A DNA stretch of 64,000 nucleotides, taken from Lentzea albidocapillata. GTDB taxonomy: Bacteria > Actinomycetota > Actinomycetes > Mycobacteriales > Pseudonocardiaceae. Position numbers and translations under genes: made by a program. The notes beneath the pieces were generated by a model that saw only the letters and a program-made list of their open reading frames with translations, was not told the DNA's origin and ran no database searches. How positions within the stretch are numbered: the stretch's first letter is position 1; every line of letters begins with the position of its first letter. The DNA is taken from assembly GCF_000719115.1 (NCBI RefSeq), contig NZ_JOEA01000007.1, positions 1 through 64,000 on the forward strand, written 5' to 3'. Positions 58,093 to 64,000 of the stretch are shown here, one piece after another.

Positions 58093-58479
58093 CTACATGT
58101 CGCCGCTCAGCCGTTGCGTCAGCGAGTTGCGGGACTGCTGGTGGTTCGAGACCGTCGGGATCAGGCCCGGCCGGACCACCTGCGTGATCTCCGCGTCATC
58201 CGCCGGGGCCTGTTGCTGCGGCAGCGGCTGCGTCGGCATGGGCTGCTGCGGTGCTTGGTGCGGTGGTCGCTGCGGCTGCTGCTGGCCCATCTGGGCGGGC
58301 GCGAGGATCATGGTCGAGTCCGGGTCTCGGCGTGGGTCCACGGCGTTGACCAGCGAGCGAGGGATCTGTTGGGTGTCGGAGCTGTCCATCGGGGACGTCA
58401 TGTTGTCCGGCGTCACGATGTTCCGCCCACGTGCACGGGCGCGGGCGAGCATGGCGTCGGCCCGGTCGCGGGGGTCCAT
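58093..58479 (-). CDS. Pro/Gln-rich conserved hypothetical protein
   Basis: 128 aa. N-terminal helix with DPRDRADAMLARARARGRNI, then a Ser/Thr stretch, a Pro/Gln-rich central region (MGQQQPQRPPHQAPQQPMPT), and a polar C-terminus. The composition suggests a mostly disordered protein. It lies between a rhamnosyltransferase and a sugar pyrophosphorylase in this block. Similar short proteins recur at this locus in actinobacteria, as far as I recall, but no function is known. Confidence 0.65.
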   Translation of the reverse strand: MDPRDRADAMLARARARGRNIVTPDNMTSPMDSSDTQQIPRSLVNAVDPRRDPDSTMILAPAQMGQQQPQRPPHQAPQQPMPTQPLPQQQAPADDAEITQVVRPGLIPTVSNHQQSRNSLTQRLSGDM

Positions 58480-58580
58480 GTCGGATTTAGCTCCTTGCCG
58501 GGACCAGATCCCATCTGACGATCTGCTTCGTGTCAGAGTATTCCGTCGAACGGCTCGCTGTAACGCGGAGGAGGAAAAAG

Positions 58581-59648
58581 GTGCACGGCGTCGAAGCTGT
58601 GGTGCTGGTCGGGGGCAAGGGCACTCGTCTTCGCCCGCTGACCCTGTCCGCTCCCAAGCCCATGCTCCCTACTGCGGGGGTGCCATTTCTGACGCACCTG
58701 CTGTCGCGGATCAAGGAGGCCGGCATCACCCACGTGGTGCTGGGTACCAGTTACAAGGCCGAGGTGTTCGAGGAGTACTTCGGGGACGGATCGAGGCTCG
58801 GACTTGAGCTCGAGTACGTGGTGGAAGAGGTGCCGCTGGACACGGCGGGGGCGATTCGCAACGTGGCGGACAAGCTGCGTGAGCCCGACGTGATGGTCTT
58901 CAACGGCGACATCCTGTCGGGCGTCGACCTGACGGGGATCGTGGACACGCACCGCAAGCACGAGGCGGACGTGACGCTGCACCTGGTGAAGGTGCAGGAC
59001 CCCAGGGCGTTCGGGTGTGTGCCGACGGACGACGAGGGGCGCGTCCAGGCGTTCCTGGAGAAGACCGAGAACCCGCCGACAGACCAGATCAACGCCGGTT
59101 GTTACGTGTTCCGGCGTGAGGTGATCGACGCGATTCCCGCCGGGCGGCCGGTGTCGGTGGAGCGCGAGACGTTCCCCGGGCTGCTCGAGGCAGGGAAGAG
59201 GTTGCAGGGGCACGTGGACGCCACGTACTGGCTGGACCTCGGCAAGCCCGAGGCGTTCGTGCAGGGGTCTGCGGACCTCGTGCGCGGCGTTGCGCCGTCG
59301 GCGGCGGTTGCACAGCCAGGTGACTACTTGGTGCTCGAAGGCTCTGCGGTGCATGCGGGCGCAACGCTCAAGGGCGGCAGCACGGTCGGTGCGAACTGCA
59401 CGGTCGCGGACGGCGCTGTGCTCGATGGCGCGATTCTGTTCGACGGTGCCGTTGTCGGTGAAGGCGCGGTGGTCGAGCGTTCGATCGTGGGTGCCGGTGC
59501 TCTCGTGCAGGCCGGTGCGGTCCTCAAGGACGCCGTGGTCGGCGACTCCGCGGTGATCGGTGCGCGGTGTGAGTTGATCGGGGGAGCGCGGGTGTGGCCG
59601 GGCGTCGTGTTGCCCGAGGCCGGCGTGCGCTTCTCGACGGATGCCTAG
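58581..59648 (+). CDS. NDP-sugar pyrophosphorylase (mannose-1-phosphate guanylyltransferase type)
   Basis: 355 aa from GTG 58581, chosen because GGAGGAGG lies right before it; the frame extends to 58530 without such support. Nucleotidyltransferase domain: VEAVVLVGGKGTRLRPLTLS at 4-23, FLTHLLSRIKEAGITHVVLG, VFNGDILSGVDL, and INAGCYVFRREVID, VDATYWLDLGKPEAFVQGSA. From ~235 it carries left-handed beta-helix hexapeptide repeats (LKGGSTVGANCTVADGAVLD). This is the ManC/GDP-mannose pyrophosphorylase-like class that feeds mannosyl and related glycan transferases. NTP specificity unproven. Confidence 0.9.
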   Translation: MHGVEAVVLVGGKGTRLRPLTLSAPKPMLPTAGVPFLTHLLSRIKEAGITHVVLGTSYKAEVFEEYFGDGSRLGLELEYVVEEVPLDTAGAIRNVADKLREPDVMVFNGDILSGVDLTGIVDTHRKHEADVTLHLVKVQDPRAFGCVPTDDEGRVQAFLEKTENPPTDQINAGCYVFRREVIDAIPAGRPVSVERETFPGLLEAGKRLQGHVDATYWLDLGKPEAFVQGSADLVRGVAPSAAVAQPGDYLVLEGSAVHAGATLKGGSTVGANCTVADGAVLDGAILFDGAVVGEGAVVERSIVGAGALVQAGAVLKDAVVGDSAVIGARCELIGGARVWPGVVLPEAGVRFSTDA

Positions 59649-60522
59649 CAAAGCCTGGACTCCACCGTTCCCGGTCGACCTGGGAGCGGTGCTCGGCAGG
59701 TTGCGCCGCGGGCCAGGCGACCCGTCCTTCAGCGCGGAGGGCGGCGTCTGGTTCGCGGCGAACACGCCGTGCGGGCCCGGCACGCTGCACATCACCAGAG
59801 CGAGCGGTGAGGTGCTGGCGGAAGCGTGGGGTGAGGGCGGGCCGTGGCTGCTCGACGGCCTGCCCGCGCTGCTCGGCGCGGACGACACGGTGGACGAGTT
59901 CGTCGCCCACCACCCGGTCATCGCCGAGTCGCGCAGGCAACGGCCAGGGCTGCGGCTCGGCGCCACCGGACGTGTCTGGGACCTGCTGTTCGCCTCGATC
60001 CTGGAGCAGAAGGTCACCGGCGTGGAGGCCTTCCGCACGTGGCGCGAGCTGGGCCGCAGGTTCGGTGAGAGCGCTCCCGGACCGAAGGCGCTGAAGGTTC
60101 CGCCGACGCCGCAACGGTTGCTGGGCCTGCAGGACTGGGAGTGGCACCAGTGCGGGCTCGACGGTGCCCGGCGCCGGACGTTGATCAACGTCGCCCAGGT
60201 CGCGCACCGGCTGGAGAAGGCCGCCGAGACGCGCAGCCGTGAACTCCTCGAAAAGGTGCCCGGCGTCGGCGTCTGGACGTCGGCCGAGGTGGCGCAACGG
60301 GCCTGGGGCGACCCGGACGCCGTGAGCGTCGGCGACTACCACGTCGCCAAGAACGTCACGTGGGCCTTGACCGGCACGCCGGGCGACGACGACGGCATGA
60401 TGGAGTTGCTGGAGCCCTACAAGCCGCAACGCCACCGCGCGGTCATGTACCTGGAGGCGGCGGGCCTGCGGCGGCCGCGGCGGGCACCGCGGTTCTCGCC
60501 GCGCGACTACCGCAGGTTCTAG
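59641..60522 (+). CDS. HhH-GPD DNA glycosylase (AlkA/3-methyladenine type)
   Basis: 293 aa. The helix-hairpin-helix and catalytic aspartate of the superfamily are seen in LLEKVPGVGVWTSAEVAQRA and DAVSVGDYHVAKNVTWALTG, where the D of GDYH is the probable base-excision nucleophile activator. An N-terminal domain (RRGPGDPSFSAEGGVWFAAN) resembles the AlkA beta domain. It lacks a C-terminal iron-sulfur cluster. It probably removes alkylated or oxidised purines. Overlaps the end of the sugar pyrophosphorylase gene by eight bases. Confidence 0.88.
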   Translation: MPSKAWTPPFPVDLGAVLGRLRRGPGDPSFSAEGGVWFAANTPCGPGTLHITRASGEVLAEAWGEGGPWLLDGLPALLGADDTVDEFVAHHPVIAESRRQRPGLRLGATGRVWDLLFASILEQKVTGVEAFRTWRELGRRFGESAPGPKALKVPPTPQRLLGLQDWEWHQCGLDGARRRTLINVAQVAHRLEKAAETRSRELLEKVPGVGVWTSAEVAQRAWGDPDAVSVGDYHVAKNVTWALTGTPGDDDGMMELLEPYKPQRHRAVMYLEAAGLRRPRRAPRFSPRDYRRF

Positions 60523-61046
60523 CGCAGGCGCGCGAGAGCGCTCTCGATCAGCGGGTGCAGGTCGTCCACGTTGTCCGGCAACGAGTCCAGCGGCCACCAC
60601 TGCAGGTCGACGGACTCGGCGGAGCGCACCGGCTGTGCCCCGACGGGTGCGCGCACCAGGAACCGCACGTCGAAGTGCCGCGTCGGCTTGCCGAGCGAGC
60701 ACGTGATCGGGTGCACGTCGAGGTGGATCGGCGTCGGCTCGATCCGCAGCCCGCGCATGCCGGACTCCTCGGTCGCCTCGCGCAGAGCCGCCGCGGCCAG
60801 GGACACGTCCTCGGGCTCGCAGTGGCCGCCCAACTGCAGCCACCGGCCCACGCGCGGGTGCAGCGTCAGCAACGCGTGCTCCGCCGTGGCGTCCAGGACC
60901 AACGCTGAGGCCGTGAGGTGCCCCGGCTCGCAGGATCGCCGGCAAGCGTCCTCGCGGGCCGCCAGGAAGCCCAGGTAGGCCTCGCGCAGGGCGTCCTGTC
61001 CCGAGAACCGGCTCAGCGTCGAGACGGCGTCGGCGTGCAGCGTCAC
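60519..61046 (-). CDS. Nudix hydrolase
   Basis: 175 aa from GTG 61046, in a GTGA overlap with the fbiB stop. The Nudix box is complete: [28 protein letters not shown], with the G-x5-E half in GGHCEPED and the REATEESGM half intact. C-terminal [20 protein letters not shown], then [11 protein letters not shown]. An ADP-ribose or NTP pyrophosphohydrolase is likely. Translational coupling to fbiB hints at use in F420 metabolism or housekeeping next to it; no direct evidence. Confidence 0.9.
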   Translation of the reverse strand: MTLHADAVSTLSRFSGQDALREAYLGFLAAREDACRRSCEPGHLTASALVLDATAEHALLTLHPRVGRWLQLGGHCEPEDVSLAAAALREATEESGMRGLRIEPTPIHLDVHPITCSLGKPTRHFDVRFLVRAPVGAQPVRSAESVDLQWWPLDSLPDNVDDLHPLIESALARLR

Positions 61047-62365
61047 AGTTCGATCAGCCCTTCCAGAGGTTCGCGCGGCGTCAGCGGCTCGGTCGGGTGC
61101 CCGACCGCGACGGCGCCCAGCGGTTCCCAGTCGGCGGGAACGCCCAGCACCGCACGCACGACGTCCGCGCAGAAGATCGTCGACGACACCCAGCACGAGC
61201 CGAGCCCCTCGGCGGCCAGTGCCACCAGCAGGCCCTGCACGGCGGCGCCACCGGCGACCGTGAACATCGTCTTCTCGGCGTCCGCGCGGCGGGCGTCGGG
61301 GTAGGAGTGCGCGCCGTCGCGCACGAGGAACGGCACGACGATTTCCGGTGCCTCCACGAGCAGGTCGCCCCGGCGCACCCGGCGCGCGATCTGCTCGTCG
61401 GTGAACCCGTCGGCGCGCAGGTCGGTCTCCCACTGCTCGCGCATGGCCTTCAGCAGTTCCGCGCGCTTCTCCCGCACCAGCACGAAGCGCAGCGGCTTCG
61501 TGTGGTGCGGTGCGGGCGCGGTCAGTGCCGCACCGACGGCCCGCCGCAGCACAGCCGGATCGACGGGCTCGTCCGAGTAGAACCGCACGGACCTGCGCAT
61601 CAGCACGGCCTGCGCACGGCCCGCAGCCAGCGCCTCCTCCGTGCCGAGACTGAAGAGGTCCTCCTCGACCGGCCGGTTCAGGTCGCGGGCCGTGGAACCG
61701 TCGTCCACCACGTCGAAACCGCGCAGCACCGCCACCGGCACCGCGCCGAGCTTGCCCTTCACCAGGTCGGCGGCCGCGGCGATCTCGTCGGCGATCGCGA
61801 CCATCGTCACCGCGAGCTGGTTGCCGTGCTCGTCCACCGAACCCGCGTAGTCGTGCAGCACGCGGATGCCGGCGGCGCCGATCGCGGCGTCGGTCTGGCC
61901 CATCCGCCACGCGCGGCCCATCGTGTCGGTGATCACCACGGCGACCTCGACGCCCAGCGACTTCTTCAGCGCGGAGCGGAGGGTCGCCGCGGAGCCGTCC
62001 GGGTCCACGGGGAGCAGCGCGATCTCGTCGCCCGCCACGTTCGAGGCGTCGACGCCGGACGCTGCCTGCACGATGCCGAGCTTGTTCTCGGTGATCAGCG
62101 TGCGCATCTTGCGGGCGAGCACCCGCACGGACTCCGCGTCGACGTGTTCGCGCCGGATCCGGTCCCGCTCCTCGGGATCGGCCGGCACGCGGACGAGCCG
62201 TCCCTCTACTTTGGACAGAATCTTGGACGTGACGACCAGCACATCACCGTCGCGCAGCCAGGGCGCGGCCTTCGTGATCGCGCCGGCCAGGTCGTCGCCG
62301 GGGCGAAATTCCGGCAGGCCCGCGACCGGCAGCAGCTCCAGCGCCGCCGCGGCGTGATCAGTCAA
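61043..62365 (-). CDS. fbiB: Coenzyme F420:L-glutamate ligase / FMN-dependent reductase
   Basis: 440 aa from TTG 62365. The N-terminal CofE domain adds glutamates to F420-0 ([77 protein letters not shown]), and the C-terminal nitroreductase fold ([20 protein letters not shown] through [20 protein letters not shown]) uses FMN to reduce dehydro-F420-0. This two-domain form is the actinobacterial FbiB. The TTG start matches the N-terminus seen in FbiB proteins and overlaps fbiA by eight bases. Confidence 0.94.
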   Translation of the reverse strand: MTDHAAAALELLPVAGLPEFRPGDDLAGAITKAAPWLRDGDVLVVTSKILSKVEGRLVRVPADPEERDRIRREHVDAESVRVLARKMRTLITENKLGIVQAASGVDASNVAGDEIALLPVDPDGSAATLRSALKKSLGVEVAVVITDTMGRAWRMGQTDAAIGAAGIRVLHDYAGSVDEHGNQLAVTMVAIADEIAAAADLVKGKLGAVPVAVLRGFDVVDDGSTARDLNRPVEEDLFSLGTEEALAAGRAQAVLMRRSVRFYSDEPVDPAVLRRAVGAALTAPAPHHTKPLRFVLVREKRAELLKAMREQWETDLRADGFTDEQIARRVRRGDLLVEAPEIVVPFLVRDGAHSYPDARRADAEKTMFTVAGGAAVQGLLVALAAEGLGSCWVSSTIFCADVVRAVLGVPADWEPLGAVAVGHPTEPLTPREPLEGLIEL

Positions 62366-63311
62366 CGTCGACTCCGGCCAGTTCCAGCGCGTCGCGGGCC
62401 ATCTGCGCCGTGGCGTCCACATCGGACATCAGCAGCGGAACCGCGCGGACCGCGACACCCGGCACGTCCGCGCGGTCGCCGGTGTGCACCAGCCACGCGT
62501 CGAGGATGCCGTCCTCGGAGCACTTGCGGGAGCCGTAGAGCCGCCCGACCGCCTCGGCGGAGGTCTCCACGCCGATCGCGTCCAGGCAGGCGTCGGCCAT
62601 GCCACGCAACGGTTTCCCGCCGATGATCGGCGACAGGCCCACGACCCCGGCGTCGGTTTTGCGCAACGCGTCGCGCACACCCGGCACGTTGAGGATCGTG
62701 CCGATGCTCACCACGGGGTTGGACGGGGCCAGGATCACCGCGTCGGCCTCGGCGATGGCGTCCAGCACACCGGGTCCGGCGGTGGCGGTCTCGGCGCCGA
62801 CGAACGCGAACGACTGCGCGGGCAGACCGGCCCGGTGCTTGACCCACCACTCCTGGAAGTGGATGGCCTTCGTCTCGTCGTCGAGCTCGACGACGACGTG
62901 CGTCTCGACCCGGTCGTCCGACATCGGCAGGAGCCTCACGCCCGGCTTCCACCGGTCGCACAGGGCCTCCGTCACGGCCGACAGCGGATAGCCGGCCCGC
63001 AACATGCGGGTGCGAACGAGGTGCGTCGCGATGTCCCGGTCACCCAGGCCGAACCACGACGGCTCGGCGCCGTACGCCGCGAGTTCCTCCTTGACGGTCC
63101 ACGACTCGTCCTCACGGCCCCAGCCGCGTTCGACGTCGATGCCACCGCCCAGCGTGTACATGCAGGTGTCGAGGTCGGGCGTGATGCGCAGCCCGTGCAT
63201 CCACACGTCGTCGCCGGTGTTCACCACCGCCGTGACGTCCGCTCCAAGAGCTTTGAGTCCCTGTAGGAACCTCGCGCCGCCGACCCCGCCGACGAGTGCT
63301 ACGACCTTCAC
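62358..63311 (-). CDS. fbiA: 2-phospho-L-lactate transferase (CofD)
   Basis: 317 aa from GTG 63311. It joins the phosphoenolpyruvate- or lactate-derived group to the deazaflavin FO to form (dehydro-)F420-0. Seen: [20 protein letters not shown] at 3-22, [40 protein letters not shown], and [40 protein letters not shown]. With fbiB it provides the cofactor for F420-dependent oxidoreductases. The frame extends to 63329, but GTG 63311 gives the family N-terminus. fbiC is not in the window. Confidence 0.95.
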   Translation of the reverse strand: MKVVALVGGVGGARFLQGLKALGADVTAVVNTGDDVWMHGLRITPDLDTCMYTLGGGIDVERGWGREDESWTVKEELAAYGAEPSWFGLGDRDIATHLVRTRMLRAGYPLSAVTEALCDRWKPGVRLLPMSDDRVETHVVVELDDETKAIHFQEWWVKHRAGLPAQSFAFVGAETATAGPGVLDAIAEADAVILAPSNPVVSIGTILNVPGVRDALRKTDAGVVGLSPIIGGKPLRGMADACLDAIGVETSAEAVGRLYGSRKCSEDGILDAWLVHTGDRADVPGVAVRAVPLLMSDVDATAQMARDALELAGVDVD

Positions 63312-63344
63312 GCCCGCCCATGCTTCCACAGCTCGGTGAGTGGC

Positions 63345-64000
63345 CTACAGGGAGCGCCAGAACGAGAACGTCGCGGAGCCGAGGTACGCCGCGAACGAGT
63401 CGCCGCCGAGAAGCTCGAACAGCCAGGTCGACACGTCGAAGAACAGTCGGCTGACCTCGGAGAAGCCGATCAGGACGGCGAACAGGACCAGCGGCGCCCA
63501 CGGCCGGGCCTTCGCGCCGAACCGCTGCGCCTCGTAGGAGAGGAACGGTTCCAAAGCACCCCAGCCGTCCAGACCGGGAACCGGCAGGATGTTCAGCACG
63601 AACGCGAACACCTGCAACAAAGCAAGGTACGAAATCGCGGCGGCGAGGGCGGCGGGCGGCGAGAAGATCGTGACGACCAGCGCGAGCAGGACACCGATCA
63701 CGAGGTTCGAGAACGGTCCCGCGAGTGAGACCAACGAGTCGATCTTCTTCGACCGGAGCGCGTGGTGGTTGATCCACACCGCGCCACCCGGAAGGGGGAT
63801 TCCGCCCATGACCAGCAGCACCAGCGGCAGCACGATGCTGAGCACCGGGTCGGTGTAACGACGGATGTCGAGGGTCAGATAACCCTTGTCACGTACGGAA
63901 AAATCGCCGCCCTTGTACGCGACGGCGGCATGCCCGAACTCGTGCAGGCACAGCGTCACCGCCCACCCGGCGAGTACGAAGAGGATGGTGCCCGAGATGA
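63345..64000 (-). CDS. Site-2 protease-like M50 metalloprotease (partial)
   Basis: At least 218 aa; the reading frame is open through the right edge of the window, so the N-terminus is cut. The zinc-binding HExxH is present (CLHEFGHAAVAYKGGD), followed by several membrane segments (LSIVLPLVLLVMGGIPLPGG, LAGPFSNLVIGVLLALVVTI) and the second-metal-ligand motif NILPVPGLDGWGALEPFL (LDG). In this family intramembrane proteolysis releases regulatory factors, or in the RseP-unlike class acts in envelope housekeeping. Target unknown. Confidence 0.88.
   Translation of the reverse strand, partial: ISGTILFVLAGWAVTLCLHEFGHAAVAYKGGDFSVRDKGYLTLDIRRYTDPVLSIVLPLVLLVMGGIPLPGGAVWINHHALRSKKIDSLVSLAGPFSNLVIGVLLALVVTIFSPPAALAAAISYLALLQVFAFVLNILPVPGLDGWGALEPFLSYEAQRFGAKARPWAPLVLFAVLIGFSEVSRLFFDVSTWLFELLGGDSFAAYLGSATFSFWRSL

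Overview
The window is a high-GC chromosomal segment of an actinobacterium. Gene content points to Pseudonocardiales, near Lentzea, Saccharothrix or Lechevalieria: acyl-CoA carboxylase with an epsilon subunit, F420 genes fbiA/fbiB, LCP ligases, a TIGR03089 protein, EspG/PPE/WXG100-like type VII secretion genes, DUF3558 and DUF1707 proteins, frequent GTG starts and start/stop overlaps. The genus is an inference from family knowledge; no search was run. No rRNA, tRNA, CRISPR array, insertion sequence or prophage was recognised.

Layout. 0.2-2.6 kb (minus): three ESX-accessory genes (EspG-like, PPE-like, small helical protein) without any core ESX machinery. 2.7-5.0 kb: DUF3558 lipoprotein, GNAT acetyltransferase, HAD hydrolase, DUF1707 protein; then a 17-bp tandem repeat. 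5.3-14.7 kb: the acyl-CoA carboxylase neighbourhood (biotin carboxylase/BCCP subunit, Maf, epsilon and beta subunits, BirA) interrupted by a symporter and an MFS exporter. The symporter is preceded by a previously unmarked 23-codon leader peptide of the actinobacterial cysteine-attenuator type. 14.7-16.6 kb: PH-domain protein, HMG-CoA lyase-like enzyme, MaoC dehydratase. 16.6-20.2 kb (plus): a compact toxin operon of YbaB-like protein, WXG100-like protein, an 838-aa effector ending in a TNT NAD+ glycohydrolase domain, and an 86-aa probable immunity protein. 20.2-23 kb: HisN-like phosphatase and a two-component system.

23-32.6 kb: two tandem GtrA proteins, a large sigma factor fused to a zinc-finger/transmembrane/extracytoplasmic region, a degenerate GGDEF-like protein, a YtrA-type GntR regulator with an ABC transporter whose two genes each carry a rare TTA codon, purK-purE and an acyl-CoA dehydrogenase. 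32.6-39 kb is more accessory: a CxxC protein and GntR/UTRA regulator with a striking TATATA operator, a membrane-anchored Nudix protein facing a DarG-type macrodomain protein, an ArsR-SRPBCC pair with twin operators, and two tandem META-domain lipoproteins. 39.0-43.5 kb (minus): a 1397-aa secreted polymorphic toxin with ALF repeats, a long Ala-rich coiled coil and a C-terminal RelA/SpoT-like domain, followed by an 86-aa candidate immunity gene.

43.8-63.3 kb is a cell-envelope and cofactor block: DoxX, TIGR03089, two LCP proteins, dTDP-rhamnose genes rfbB/rfbD, six glycosyltransferases (one a GT2-GT4 fusion), a sugar-nucleotide pyrophosphorylase, a HhH-GPD DNA glycosylase, a Nudix hydrolase, and fbiB/fbiA for coenzyme F420. 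A site-2 protease-like M50 peptidase runs off the right edge. The strongest leads are the two contact/secretion toxin modules, the cysteine leader peptide in front of the DAACS symporter, the sigma/anti-sigma fusion, and the Nudix-macrodomain pair.
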